From assembly GCF_048820935.1 (NCBI RefSeq), contig NZ_JBMERD010000006.1:1-64000 (forward strand): a stretch of 64,000 bases of DNA, read 5' to 3'. The translations under genes were made by a program, and so were the position numbers. Under the pieces are notes generated by a model. The model was not told where the DNA came from. It worked only from the letters and a program-made list of their open reading frames with translations, and ran no database searches. This document shows, one piece after another, positions 18,170-27,651 of the stretch; within the stretch, counting starts at the first letter, position 1, and each line of letters starts with the position of its first letter. This DNA comes from Algicoccus sp048820935 (GTDB lineage: Bacteria > Pseudomonadota > Gammaproteobacteria > Burkholderiales > Burkholderiaceae_B).

Positions 18170-18808
18170 ATGAGCACTATTCATTCTTTGTTTCATAAAA
18201 GCCGCCAAGCAATGGCTTGGATGGCGATCTCTTCGGCGGTGGCACTGACCCCCGCATTTGCACAAACCGCACAATCCACTGATACAGGAAAAACAACCAT
18301 GAGCGAATCCAATCGCGTCAAACTTGCCACGAATTTTGGTGAAATTTTGATCGAAGTTGATCCCGTCAACGCACCCAAATCTGCTGAAAACTTCTTGCAA
18401 TATGTGCGCGACGGTTTTTACGACAACACGATTTTTCACCGCGTCATTGATAACTTCATGATTCAAGGTGGTGGTTTTGAGCCCGGCATGAATCAAAAAA
18501 CAACCCGCGATCCAATTGAAAACGAAGCAGACAATGGTCTGAAAAACGATCGCTACACACTGGCCATGGCGCGCACTAACGATCCCCATTCCGCTACAGG
18601 TCAGTTCTTCATTAATGTTTCAGACAATGATTTTCTGAACCATACCTCCAAAACGCCTCAAGGCTGGGGCTACGCCGTCTTTGGTAAAGTCGTCGAAGGT
18701 CAGGCTGTCGTAGATAAAATCCGCGGCGTTAAAACAGGCAACTCCGGTTTCCACCAAAACGTCCCTGTCGAAGATGTCATCATCGACAAAGCCATCATTG
18801 TTGAGTGA
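18170..18808 (+). CDS. Cyclophilin-type peptidyl-prolyl isomerase with possible dual start
   Basis: A cis-trans prolyl isomerase. From residue 44 on it is a complete cyclophilin (KLATNFGEILIEVDP, FYDNTIFHRVIDNFMIQGGGFEPG, ATGQFFINVSDNDFLNH, GWGYAVFGKVVEG), very like cytosolic PpiB. The first 43 residues are an export signal (AWMAISSAVALTPAFA) plus a short linker. An internal ATG at 18299 (MSESNRVKL) has AGGA nine bases upstream, so one gene could give a periplasmic and a cytosolic form. In Bordetella relatives these are, as far as I recall, two adjacent genes. It overlaps the following lpxH frame by 35 bases. Confidence 0.88.
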   Translation: MSTIHSLFHKSRQAMAWMAISSAVALTPAFAQTAQSTDTGKTTMSESNRVKLATNFGEILIEVDPVNAPKSAENFLQYVRDGFYDNTIFHRVIDNFMIQGGGFEPGMNQKTTRDPIENEADNGLKNDRYTLAMARTNDPHSATGQFFINVSDNDFLNHTSKTPQGWGYAVFGKVVEGQAVVDKIRGVKTGNSGFHQNVPVEDVIIDKAIIVE

Positions 18809-19691
18809 TCTGCGTGTCAGCGGGCCTGTCTGGCTCGCCTCTGACATCCATCTTGGATCTCACAATCCGCGCACGTGCCAGGCCTTCTATGAGTTTCTGG
18901 CACATGCGCGAAATCAGACAAACGCCCTGATTTTGCTTGGTGATATTTTTGAAGTCTGGTTAGGAGATGACTGGACTAAATCACCTGAACCTTGGCTACA
19001 AACCGCCATCCACCACCTGCATCAGACTGCCCACGCCATTCCGCTCTGGATCATGGGTGGTAATCGCGATTTTCTCATCGGTGCCGACTTTGCGCATCAG
19101 CTTGGTGCACGCTTTCTACCAGCCCAAGTCATCCTCGAAGTTCAACCCAATAAACACCCAACGAAATCACAATGCTTGACGATCTCATGTAATCATTCGC
19201 AACGTTTTTTACTTGCACATGGTGATGAGTTTTGTACGGCAGATCTAGGTTATCAACGTTTGCGACGTATTGTTCGAACAAACTGGATTCAACAGGCATT
19301 TCTGAAGCTGCCACTCTCAGTACGTCAACGGATTGCGCAACGAATGCGCAACACTAGTCAGAATATGGAAAGATCAGATGACGATGGCCGCTATGACGTA
19401 CAAGACAACCCTTTGCGCACGGCCCTGCTGGAGCATAAGCTGACATCTATGATTCACGGCCACACACATCAGCCTGGTCATTACCGGATCCCTCCTAAGC
19501 ATGCTCAAACGACTTCAAAACGACACTTATCCCATCAATCGTCACAAAACTGTTTTGATCGCTGGGTTTTACCGGACTGGGAATGCGATCATTTGCCGCA
19601 GAATGCTCAGGCACGAGGCGGCTGGTTAGAAATCACCGACTCGGCCATGAGGTTATACGCGCTGAACCAATTACCTCAGAACACAAAGTAA
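18774..19691 (+). CDS. lpxH: UDP-2,3-diacylglucosamine diphosphatase
   Basis: LpxH cleaves UDP-2,3-diacylglucosamine to lipid X in lipid A synthesis, at the inner face of the cytoplasmic membrane. The calcineurin-like motifs are present: ASDIHLGS (D-x-H), LLGDIFEVWLGDDW (GD), IMGGNRDFLIG (GNRD), LLAHGDEFCTAD and HGHTHQPGH. At 305 residues it is longer than usual (about 240-260), with insertions around residues 120-145 and 245-280. The start is uncertain; the ATG at 18774 overlaps the cyclophilin gene, and a TTG at 18798 is an alternative. Convergent with uppP (16-base overlap). Confidence 0.9.
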   Translation: MSSSTKPSLLSDLRVSGPVWLASDIHLGSHNPRTCQAFYEFLAHARNQTNALILLGDIFEVWLGDDWTKSPEPWLQTAIHHLHQTAHAIPLWIMGGNRDFLIGADFAHQLGARFLPAQVILEVQPNKHPTKSQCLTISCNHSQRFLLAHGDEFCTADLGYQRLRRIVRTNWIQQAFLKLPLSVRQRIAQRMRNTSQNMERSDDDGRYDVQDNPLRTALLEHKLTSMIHGHTHQPGHYRIPPKHAQTTSKRHLSHQSSQNCFDRWVLPDWECDHLPQNAQARGGWLEITDSAMRLYALNQLPQNTK

Positions 19692-20494
19692 GCAACGAAT
19701 AAACTCAATACTATTCGGTACCAAGCAAATGCACGATACGTGTGTTTAGACACAAAGGCGAGCACCGCCCGCACAACCAGCAAAGCACTTAAGAAAGCAG
19801 CCACAAAGCCCACCAGAATGGTCAGCATATCCGCTTGGCTAAGCTCCCCAAAATGTTTGTAGGAATCATAGACGGCTGCCCCCAACATCGTTGGGATAGC
19901 GAGAAAAAAAGAAAACTCAGTCGCCGTTTTACGCTCAATACCTGCCACCATGCCACCGATAATCGTGGCACCTGATCTCGAAGTCCCTGGGATCATGGCC
20001 AGACACTGCGCAAACCCAACACCGAGGGCTTGCTTCCAAGAGATTTGCTCAAGCTTGGTTGCAGTTGGCTGCAGGGGGACAGCCCGCTTACGCTCGACCC
20101 ACAACATAATTAAACCGCCCACAAACAAGGTGATCGCAACAACGCCCGGATGAAAAAATAGAGACTTAATAGATTTGATAAAAATCGCCCCAATCACTGC
20201 GGCCGGTAAAAACGCAATAATCAGGTTACGTAAAAAACTCAACTCAACGGGATCACGCTCTACTAGACTACCGCGCACCAGTCGAATCAGACGCTCACGA
20301 AATAGCCAAATGATGGCAAGAATCGCACCCAACTGAATGACCACCTCAAAGACTTTGGACTCCGTCGATGCAAAGTTGATCCATTCACCAATCAGGATTA
20401 AATGCCCGGTACTTGAAACGGGAATGAATTCGGTCACACCCTCCACAAGGCCCAGAAAAAAACCTTTTAACAGCTGCAATTCCAAAATACTCAA
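19676..20494 (-). CDS. uppP: Undecaprenyl-diphosphatase (BacA family)
   Basis: UppP dephosphorylates undecaprenyl pyrophosphate to recycle the lipid carrier for peptidoglycan and other envelope polymers; it also confers bacitracin resistance. The 272-residue, multi-helix membrane protein has both family signatures, LVEGVTEFIPVSSTGHLI near the N-terminus and MIPGTSRSGATIIGGM in the middle. Its ATG overlaps the stop of the upstream TerC/CBS gene by 4 bases, so it is translationally coupled to it. Confidence 0.96.
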   Translation of the reverse strand: MSILELQLLKGFFLGLVEGVTEFIPVSSTGHLILIGEWINFASTESKVFEVVIQLGAILAIIWLFRERLIRLVRGSLVERDPVELSFLRNLIIAFLPAAVIGAIFIKSIKSLFFHPGVVAITLFVGGLIMLWVERKRAVPLQPTATKLEQISWKQALGVGFAQCLAMIPGTSRSGATIIGGMVAGIERKTATEFSFFLAIPTMLGAAVYDSYKHFGELSQADMLTILVGFVAAFLSALLVVRAVLAFVSKHTYRAFAWYRIVLSLFVAYFVF

Positions 20495-22074
20495 CTGCCC
20501 TCTCCCGCATCCATCATAAAACTGTCATTACGCTGTTTCTCAACATCCACCAGCGCAATGCGTCGCCCGTCCATTTCTTTGACGCGGAACCGAAAAGTGG
20601 CGCCAGTCCCCTGGAACTCGAACTCATCACCCTCAGAGGGCAATTGACCAAATCGCGCCAATAAGAATCCAGCTAGGGTCGTATAGTCTTCGTCATCATC
20701 GACTAGGCCGTCAGTTTCAAACACCTGCTCCAGCAGATGCAAGTCCGCTGCCCCACCAATGCGCCAATGCAGCTCGTCCACGGGCTCGATATCTGGCACC
20801 TCATCTTCATCTGGGAACTCACCCGCAATCGCCTCAAACACGTCAATAGGTGTCACTAACCCTTGGATGGAACCAAACTCATCGGCCACCAACACAAGCT
20901 GACCCTTAGAATGCTTTAACGTATCCAACAAGCGAATGACGCTGATGGTGTCATGCACGATAATTGGATCTTTGAGACGCCCTTCTCGGATATGCCCATA
21001 AGTGAGCAAATCCGCAATCATGGCGCGAGCACGTCCCACACCCACAATCTCATCAATCGAACCGCGCCCGACCGGGAAAAAGCTGTGCGGAGCTGCTTCA
21101 ATCTGCTCTCGAATCGTCTGAACATCATCATTCAGATCAATCCAGGTAATTTCTGTGCGGGGGGTCATAATGGAGTGCACAGAACGCTCAGCCAACGTCA
21201 AAACGCCACTGACCATATTGCGCTCTTCAACCGCAAAAGCAAGTTCTTCCTGTTGCATCATTTCTTCATCAGGCTGATCCACAAGCTCTTGCGTGGGTCG
21301 CTTACCCAACATGCGTAGCACAGCTTCTGCGGTGCGTTCACGCATCGGTCGGTCGGTATCAAGCATGCGCAGATTGCGTCTTGCCAGTTGGTTGAGTAAT
21401 TCAATCAGAATCGAAAACCCGATGGCCGCATACAGATAGCCTTTGGGCACATCGTATCCAAAGCCCTCTGCAACCAGTGAGAAACCGATCATCAGCAAAA
21501 AGCCCAGACACAAAACCACGACGGTCTGATGAGCATTGACGAATCGTGTCAGTGGCTTAGACGCTAGCAACATCACGGCCATGGCAATGATGACAGCAGC
21601 CATCATCACGGGCAAGTCATTGACCACACCCACGGCGGTAATAATGGCGTCTAGCGAGAACACCGCATCCAGAATCACGATTTGCGTCACGATGACGCCA
21701 AAGCTCGCGTAAACACGAGGCCCTGTCGTGGTATGTCGTTTGCCTTCAATTCGTTCGTGTAGTTCTAACGTTCCTTTAAAGAGTAGGAAAAACCCACCCA
21801 AAATCAAGATAACGTCTCGCCCAGAAAACGAATAATCACTGATTTCAATCCACGGCGCTGTGAGTTTCACGAGCCAGGAAATTCCGGCGAGCAAGAATAA
21901 GCGCATCACCAGCGCCAGACTCAGACCAAGCAAGCGCGCTTGATCCCGTTGCCGCGGTGGCAGCTTATCTGCCAGAATTGCAATAAAAATCAGATTGTCG
22001 ATGCCTAGAACAATTTCAAGGACAATCAGTGTGATCAGGCCGACCCAGATAGTTGGGTCAAACAGCCAATCCAT
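20491..22074 (-). CDS. TerC-family membrane protein with CBS and CorC/HlyC domains (YegH/YoaE-like)
   Basis: The protein of 527 residues has an N-terminal TerC-like membrane domain of about seven helices (residues 1-235; LEIVLGIDNLIFIAILADKLP, ILDAVFSLDAIITAVG with acidic residues inside helices), a CBS pair (SIMTPRTEITWID to AIAGEFPDEDE, about 305-435) and a CorC_HlyC C-terminal domain (RIGGAADLHLLEQVF onward). Such proteins are thought to act in metal ion (Mn or Mg) export or homeostasis, with the CBS pair sensing nucleotides. The stop overlaps the uppP start. Confidence 0.88.
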   Translation of the reverse strand: MDWLFDPTIWVGLITLIVLEIVLGIDNLIFIAILADKLPPRQRDQARLLGLSLALVMRLFLLAGISWLVKLTAPWIEISDYSFSGRDVILILGGFFLLFKGTLELHERIEGKRHTTTGPRVYASFGVIVTQIVILDAVFSLDAIITAVGVVNDLPVMMAAVIIAMAVMLLASKPLTRFVNAHQTVVVLCLGFLLMIGFSLVAEGFGYDVPKGYLYAAIGFSILIELLNQLARRNLRMLDTDRPMRERTAEAVLRMLGKRPTQELVDQPDEEMMQQEELAFAVEERNMVSGVLTLAERSVHSIMTPRTEITWIDLNDDVQTIREQIEAAPHSFFPVGRGSIDEIVGVGRARAMIADLLTYGHIREGRLKDPIIVHDTISVIRLLDTLKHSKGQLVLVADEFGSIQGLVTPIDVFEAIAGEFPDEDEVPDIEPVDELHWRIGGAADLHLLEQVFETDGLVDDDEDYTTLAGFLLARFGQLPSEGDEFEFQGTGATFRFRVKEMDGRRIALVDVEKQRNDSFMMDAGEGS

Positions 22075-22139
22075 GCAGAACCCCTTTGTGATTTAAAAAA
22101 TCATGGTACTAAAAAAAGAACGTCTGAGGTTGTGCAAAC

Positions 22140-22928
22140 TCACGCCGTGAAATATGGCAACATCTGAGCAAACACTTTTGGGGTCGCTGCAATCATGTCA
22201 CCACTGCGCAACCAATCCTGCTCACCCGAAAAGTCTGTAACCAATCCGCCGGCTTCTAAAATCATGAGGCCAGCCGCCGCCATATCCCACGGCTGCAGAT
22301 TCACCCCACAAAAACCATCCAGACGGCCGGCTGCCACATACACCAAGTCCAGTACCGAGGATCCAGTACGTCGCACGCCTGCACTTTCCTGACCCAGGCG
22401 TCGCAAATGATCGTAGGACGCGCCACCCGTGGCCTGCTGGTTTGGCCAACGCCCACCGAGCAGTGAATCCCCCAGTCTGAGTTGTCCTGAGACACGAATT
22501 CGACGGTCATTCAGAAAAGCACCACCCCCTCGGCTGGCCGTAAACAATTCATTGCGCGATGGATCATAAATGACCGCCTGCGACAATTGACCACGATGCA
22601 AGAGCGCAATCGATACAGCATAAATCGGCAAACCGTGAATAAAGTTGCTTGTCCCGTCTAATGGATCGATAATCCATTCGTACTCGGGTTCTGAGCCATC
22701 TTCTGGATGATGAATGCGACCGGCTTCTTCCGACAGAAAAGCGTGATCGGGGTATGCTGTGTGCAGCGTCTCAATGATGGCTTGCTCACAAGCATGGTCC
22801 ACGTCGGTCACAAAATCCCGCTTACCTTTACGGGCAACCTTCAGTCGGTCTAAATCCAGGCTCGCGCGATTGATAATATTGCCAGCTTGTCTGGCGGCCT
22901 TGACGGCCATGTTCAACATTGGATGCAT
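22140..22928 (-). CDS. suhB: Inositol-1-monophosphatase family protein (SuhB)
   Basis: A Mg-dependent phosphatase; in E. coli SuhB also takes part in rRNA transcription antitermination. The 262 residues start with MHPMLNMAVKAARQAGNII and carry FLSEEAG (metal ligand Glu), WIIDPLDGTSNFIHGLPIYAVSIAL (the DPLDGT motif) and the C-terminal WDMAAAGLMILEAGG. The trmJ gene starts on the other strand about 40 bases away, a pairing common in Burkholderiales. Confidence 0.94.
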   Translation of the reverse strand: MHPMLNMAVKAARQAGNIINRASLDLDRLKVARKGKRDFVTDVDHACEQAIIETLHTAYPDHAFLSEEAGRIHHPEDGSEPEYEWIIDPLDGTSNFIHGLPIYAVSIALLHRGQLSQAVIYDPSRNELFTASRGGGAFLNDRRIRVSGQLRLGDSLLGGRWPNQQATGGASYDHLRRLGQESAGVRRTGSSVLDLVYVAAGRLDGFCGVNLQPWDMAAAGLMILEAGGLVTDFSGEQDWLRSGDMIAATPKVFAQMLPYFTA

Positions 22929-22970
22929 GTAAATTTCTTTTATTCAACACAAGTAATCTGGGGATTTTAG

Positions 22971-23789
22971 TTGACTTCAAGCTTCAAACGCGTTCGTTTC
23001 ATCCTGACTGAGCCAAGTCATCCTGGAAATGTCGGTTCGGCAGCCCGTGCAATCAAGACAATGGGCTTTGAATCGCTGTGGCTTGCTGCCCCTAAACATC
23101 CCGAGATGACAACAGACTCACAGGCTATAGCACTAGCGAGTGGTGCCACCGATATTCTAGAAAAAACCCATCAAAGCAAGAGCTTATCAGAGGCGCTCGC
23201 TCCTGTGACACTGGCATTTGCCTTAACGGCCAGACCACGTGATCTAGGGCCACCGGCGGTGGATATTCGACAAGCAGCTCAGTTAGCGCATCAACATTTG
23301 AGCGACAACCCAGAAAATCAAGTCGCCATGGTGTTGGGCTGTGAGCGCGCAGGCCTAAGCAATGTGCAAATTGCGCAATGCCAACGTGTCTGTCACATCC
23401 CTGCCAATCCAAATTACAGCTCATTAAACGTTGCCCAAGCACTACAACTAGCTGCTTGGGAGATCCGTTACGCCTTATTAGACGGGCAAATTGACCTGCC
23501 TCAAACACCCATCCAAAAACCAGACGAAGGTAAGGTGCTGGCCAGCACAGAAGCGCTCGAAGCTTTTTTAACGCATTGGGAAACGGCTTTGATGGCGATT
23601 GAGTTTCTAGATCCTGCACATCCCAAAAAACTCATGACCCGAATGCGACATTTATTTAACCGCAATCAACTCAGCCAGGTCGAAGTGAACATGTGGCGCG
23701 GAGTGTGTACTGCCATGCATGAAATCGCCTCGCGTGCGACGCCTCGCATCAAAAATGAGACCAAACCCGATCAGTCAAATGGACATTGA
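22971..23789 (+). CDS. trmJ: tRNA (cytidine/uridine-32-2'-O)-methyltransferase TrmJ
   Basis: This SPOUT-family methyltransferase modifies the ribose of position 32 in tRNAs. The 272 residues contain RFILTEPSHPGNVGSAARAIKTMGF at the N-terminus, and the knot motifs VAMVLGCERAGLSN and PANPNYSSLNVAQALQLAAWE. Start codon is TTG at 22971 with GGGGA 6 bases upstream; no earlier in-frame start is better. A C-terminal dimerisation tail (about 190-272) follows the SPOUT domain, as in E. coli TrmJ. Confidence 0.93.
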   Translation: MTSSFKRVRFILTEPSHPGNVGSAARAIKTMGFESLWLAAPKHPEMTTDSQAIALASGATDILEKTHQSKSLSEALAPVTLAFALTARPRDLGPPAVDIRQAAQLAHQHLSDNPENQVAMVLGCERAGLSNVQIAQCQRVCHIPANPNYSSLNVAQALQLAAWEIRYALLDGQIDLPQTPIQKPDEGKVLASTEALEAFLTHWETALMAIEFLDPAHPKKLMTRMRHLFNRNQLSQVEVNMWRGVCTAMHEIASRATPRIKNETKPDQSNGH

Positions 23790-23824
23790 CGTTTTCAACA
23801 ACGCGCTTCAGTTACGATTGAACC

Positions 23825-24772
23825 ATGCTTGAACAATTCAAAGAAGACATCGCCTGCATCCTCGAACGGGATCCAGCCGCACGCAGCAAACTTGAAATCG
23901 TGACGTGTTACCCAGGACTGCATGCCATCTGGTTTCACCGTCTATCGAGTCGTCTGTGGCGACTGCGTTGGTATTGGCTTGCCCGTTTTTTATCTCACAT
24001 CGGACGCTTGTTGACTGGTATTGAAATCCATCCCGGCGCTGTCATTGGCTCCCGTGTCTTTATTGATCATGGATTTGGTGTAGTGATTGGTGAGACAGCC
24101 GAAGTTGGTGACGACTGCACGATTTATCAGGGTGTCACCCTAGGTGGTACACAACTCTACAAAGGCAAAAAACGCCACCCCACCTTAGGTCGCAATGTGG
24201 TAGTCGGTGCAGGCGCACAAGTATTGGGCGGCTTTACGGTTGGCGATGATGCTCGGATTGGCTCAAACGCGGTTGTGGTCAAACCAGTTCCAGCAGGCGC
24301 AACCGCAGTTGGCAACCCTGCGCGCATCATTGACCGTTCAACACCTAAAAAAACCACTGAAGAAACTGTACCATCCACCCAACCCGTACAACCCGATTGC
24401 GGTAAAGGTCGTCTAGATCCTGCCCCCCTACAGGACATGCTCACCGGACACCTGAACGTTAAGTCTGCCTCTACAGGGTCTAGGTCTACTACATCGGTGA
24501 TGCACGAGACAATCACAATGAAAGCACAGGTCGAACTCACGGAGCAGTCCAAGCAAAACCCAGAGAAAGAAACCGGGTTTACGGCTTATGCAGTGGATAC
24601 GACCGATACGGACCCTTTGGTTAAAGTGGTTCAGGAACTCATCCGACATACCGCACAACAAGATGAACGCATTAGTCAGCTATGCCAAGCGATCGAATCG
24701 TTAGGCAAAAAAATCGAGCAACCAGAGAACAAGTCGCTCGATGTTCAGCGCTTGAATCGGCTTGTGGACTAA
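23825..24772 (+). CDS. cysE: Serine O-acetyltransferase with C-terminal extension
   Basis: CysE makes O-acetylserine for cysteine synthesis. The first 170 residues are the left-handed beta-helix core of the EpsC/NifP type: HPGAVIGSRVFIDHGFGVVIGETAEVGDD, YQGVTLGGT, KRHPTLGRNVVVGAGAQVLG and AVGNPARII. The remaining 140 residues are a low-complexity, charged tail without hexapeptides. It includes a short coiled segment (ELIRHTAQQDERISQLCQAI) at the very end. The tail is unlike the short C-terminus that binds cysteine synthase in E. coli CysE. Its role is unknown, and I cannot say how common it is in the family. Confidence 0.92.
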   Translation: MLEQFKEDIACILERDPAARSKLEIVTCYPGLHAIWFHRLSSRLWRLRWYWLARFLSHIGRLLTGIEIHPGAVIGSRVFIDHGFGVVIGETAEVGDDCTIYQGVTLGGTQLYKGKKRHPTLGRNVVVGAGAQVLGGFTVGDDARIGSNAVVVKPVPAGATAVGNPARIIDRSTPKKTTEETVPSTQPVQPDCGKGRLDPAPLQDMLTGHLNVKSASTGSRSTTSVMHETITMKAQVELTEQSKQNPEKETGFTAYAVDTTDTDPLVKVVQELIRHTAQQDERISQLCQAIESLGKKIEQPENKSLDVQRLNRLVD

Positions 24773-24809
24773 TCACTCATCAGGGCCATCCACAAGCGGT
24801 AAGACTCAA

Positions 24810-25451
24810 TCAGTCAACCAGATCTAGTCCTGTCAGACGTCTGAGCTCATCCATACCAACGCCTGCGCAATCATCAATCACACGCACAACGCCGCCTTCT
24901 GGCTCAATTTCAAACACGGCGTAATCCGTGTAAACGCGTTTGACACATTGCACACCGGTCAGTGGATAGGTGCAGTTCTCCACGAGTTTTGATTCACCCG
25001 TTTTAGTTAGCAATTCCATCATGATGTAAGTAGCACGTGCACCAGCCGCCAAATCCATTGCACCACCCACTGCAGGAATGGCATCTGGTTCGCCAGTCGA
25101 CCAGTTAGCTAGATCACCATAGCGGGACACTTGAAACGCCCCTAAAACACAATAATCCAAATGGCCACCGCGCATCATGGCAAATGAGTCTGCGTGATGG
25201 AAGTAACTACCACCATCCAGCAAAGTCACAGCCTGCTTACCGGCGTTCACCAAATCCCAGTCTTCCTCGCCTTCTTTTGCCAAAGGGCCCATGGCCAGAA
25301 TGCCATTTTCACTTTGCAGAAAAATATCTTTGTCCTGAGGTAAATAGTTACTCACCTTAGTAGGTAAACCAACCCCCAAGTTGACATAAGCACCTTCAGG
25401 AATGTCACGTGCCAGCCGCTCTGCAATCTGATCTCTCGTTAAACGAGTCAT
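24810..25451 (-). CDS. pcaJ: 3-oxoacid/3-oxoadipate CoA-transferase subunit B
   Basis: The beta subunit of a class I CoA-transferase that moves CoA from succinyl-CoA to a 3-oxoacid. The ATG at 25451 (MTRLTRDQIAERLARDI) has GAGGAG 8 bases upstream; a longer open frame upstream overlaps the partner gene and is not conserved. The active-site glutamate lies in LQSENGILAMGP, and the protein ends in TGLDLVD. It lies 19 bases after the alpha subunit gene. It could act on 3-oxoadipate (pcaIJ) or acetoacetate (scoAB); no other catechol-degradation gene is nearby. Confidence 0.9.
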   Translation of the reverse strand: MTRLTRDQIAERLARDIPEGAYVNLGVGLPTKVSNYLPQDKDIFLQSENGILAMGPLAKEGEEDWDLVNAGKQAVTLLDGGSYFHHADSFAMMRGGHLDYCVLGAFQVSRYGDLANWSTGEPDAIPAVGGAMDLAAGARATYIMMELLTKTGESKLVENCTYPLTGVQCVKRVYTDYAVFEIEPEGGVVRVIDDCAGVGMDELRRLTGLDLVD

Positions 25452-25470
25452 GTTGTTATGCTCCTCAAAC

Positions 25471-26130
25471 TTACACTTTGACAATTCGATCGACGTAAAT
25501 ACCCGGGGTGACAACGGCTTCTGGATCAAGTTCACCCAGCGCCACAGTGTCGTTAACCTGAGCAATCGTCAGCGTCGCGCCTGTTGCCCAAACCGGGTTG
25601 AAGTTACGCGCAGATTTGTTGTAGATCAAGTTGCCCCAACGGTCTCCTGTACGCGCTTTAATCAATGCCACGTCACCCACAATTGGAGACTCAAACAAAT
25701 AGTCTTTGCCATCAATATTTCGGACTTCGCGACCTTCGGCTAAAGGCGTTCCAACCGCTGTACGTGTATAGAAGCCACCAATCCCTGCACCACCAGCACG
25801 GACACGTTCTGCCAACGTGCCTTGTGGGACAAGCTCAAGCTCAATTTTTCCAGCACGATACAGGCCATCAAACACGTACGAATCAGCCTGACGCGGAAAG
25901 GAACAAATAATTTTACGGACTCGGCCAGCTTTCATTAACGCTGCCAAGCCGGTCTCGCCATTTCCAGCATTGTTGTTCACAATCACCAAATCTTTGGCTC
26001 CTTGTTCAATCAATGCATCAATCAATTCGATTGGCTGGCCAGCACCGCCAAACCCACCTACCAACACTGTCGAACCGTCCTTAATTCCAGCAACGGCATC
26101 TTCCACAGTGGCCACAATTTTGTTGATCAT
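25471..26130 (-). CDS. pcaI: 3-oxoacid/3-oxoadipate CoA-transferase subunit A
   Basis: The alpha subunit of the same enzyme, 219 residues. It has the CoA-binding GGFGGAGQPIELIDALIEQG motif, the VNNNAGNGETGLAALM segment and KIICSFPRQADSYVFDGLYRAGKIELELVPQGTLAERVRAGGAGIG-type sequence, which looks most like PcaI of proteobacteria. Subunits A and B probably form a heterotetramer. The assignment to 3-oxoadipate rather than acetoacetate rests on similarity recalled by eye and is not certain. Confidence 0.9.
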   Translation of the reverse strand: MINKIVATVEDAVAGIKDGSTVLVGGFGGAGQPIELIDALIEQGAKDLVIVNNNAGNGETGLAALMKAGRVRKIICSFPRQADSYVFDGLYRAGKIELELVPQGTLAERVRAGGAGIGGFYTRTAVGTPLAEGREVRNIDGKDYLFESPIVGDVALIKARTGDRWGNLIYNKSARNFNPVWATGATLTIAQVNDTVALGELDPEAVVTPGIYVDRIVKV

Positions 26131-26259
26131 AAGTGTCTCTCATCCTTATCAGAAAGATGCAATCTGCGGCGCCCCTAAAAGGTTCAGTTCCAACGGCTTC
26201 TAGTCGCATCGCAATGCAACTTCAAAAATACCATGATGGCGGGCTCTTTAGGATAATTC

Positions 26260-27480
26260 CTAGACAGCCGTCACATTTCCAGCTTCGGAACAGCGCTTCG
26301 CTTTCCAGAGTAACCCGACTCCCAACAACATCACTAGGCCGCTAATGACAAACGAGCTGCTGTAGCTATTTGTGAGTTCGGCTAAATAGCCAGTCATTGC
26401 TGGTGCAAAAATCTGCGCAATGCCATATCCAAAGGTAATACGGGCCATAGCAGGTGATGGATTGTCCGAATAGCGTTGCCCAACAATGGTTAGCGTCAAG
26501 CTCACAACTCCGACATAGGTCGCCCCAAATAAAGCCGCAGCAATCATATTGACAAGGACAACATCACTGATGGCCGGTAAAATCATGGCCACACCTTGCA
26601 GCGCATAGGCCAGCATCAATGCAATGTAATTATCGGTGCGCAAAGCAACCCGATCCCACAAAAAGGTCGATGGTGCAGCGGCAATCCCAACCACCACCCA
26701 GACCCAGCCTCCCTGACCGGTTAACTGCGGCAACTCAACCAAAAAAGCCACAATAAAAGTAACACCCACAACAAATCCGAAGCCGCCACAGAAATAAGCC
26801 AGAATCATCCAGAGCGTCCAAGGCTCCATGATTTTGCGTTTAATCAAGGCGACAGGTTTAGCTGAAGTTGATTCAACCACGGGTGCGGGCAACCAGAACC
26901 AGGCTGGAAACAAAAACATCAAACCGACGATACCCAACACCACCCACTGCCCCGACCAGATCAATGAATGGACCGTCAGAATCACAGTGAGACCCGAGAC
27001 AACGGTACCCAAACCCAGCCCAGAAAAATGCAAGCCTAGTTGTGGGCGTTTTCCGAGACGAATCAAGTGGTGCAATATCAATCCCGAGGACAGCAAAACG
27101 CCAGCCGCACTCGCTAAGCCCGCCAGATAACGCATGATGCCCCAGACAAACACATCGGTGCTCAACGCCATCCCGACTGTTGACAATACGCCCAGAACCA
27201 GCCCAATTCGATAGGCGTAAAACCGCGACTTAGGACGCGTAATCAGCATCGCCAGTACAACACCCGTCATATAGCCGCCGTAATTCACGGCGGCAAGCAA
27301 ACCGCCGGACACATAGGTCAGACCGGCTTGGCTTTGCATGATAGGCAACAAAGGTGTGTAGGCGAATCGAGCGATTCCCAAAGTCAGAATCAGTGCGCAG
27401 ATACCCGATAAGATGATTTTTTCTGCGCTCAGCGCTTTGGTCACTGTACTTGAAGAGGAAGACACATCAGAAGGAGACAT
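26260..27480 (-). CDS. MFS transporter, YbfB/YjiJ family
   Basis: A 12-helix major facilitator of about 406 residues. Helix 1 (LILTLGIARFAYTPLLPIM) carries the RFxYTPLLP signature of the YbfB/YjiJ family, and the loop 2-3 region NYGGYMTGVVLAMLI follows. Substrate unknown. Starts at TTG 27510 or ATG 27480 are both possible; neither has a clear ribosome site, and ATG is preferred. The CoA-transferase genes lie downstream in the same orientation, 130 bases away. Confidence 0.85.
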   Translation of the reverse strand: MSPSDVSSSSSTVTKALSAEKIILSGICALILTLGIARFAYTPLLPIMQSQAGLTYVSGGLLAAVNYGGYMTGVVLAMLITRPKSRFYAYRIGLVLGVLSTVGMALSTDVFVWGIMRYLAGLASAAGVLLSSGLILHHLIRLGKRPQLGLHFSGLGLGTVVSGLTVILTVHSLIWSGQWVVLGIVGLMFLFPAWFWLPAPVVESTSAKPVALIKRKIMEPWTLWMILAYFCGGFGFVVGVTFIVAFLVELPQLTGQGGWVWVVVGIAAAPSTFLWDRVALRTDNYIALMLAYALQGVAMILPAISDVVLVNMIAAALFGATYVGVVSLTLTIVGQRYSDNPSPAMARITFGYGIAQIFAPAMTGYLAELTNSYSSSFVISGLVMLLGVGLLWKAKRCSEAGNVTAV

Positions 27481-27651
27481 AGACTTTGTACGCCAATTTG
27501 CTATACACAAAAAGTCCCATCAGATTGACAGCAAAGTTTTCGGATAGCGACACAATCAGGGTGCAGATCTAGCACTCAAAATACAAGACCCGCACAATTG
27601 TTCACATGCTAAACAAAACAAACTGATTTGTCTGTAATGTCCTGTCAACCA

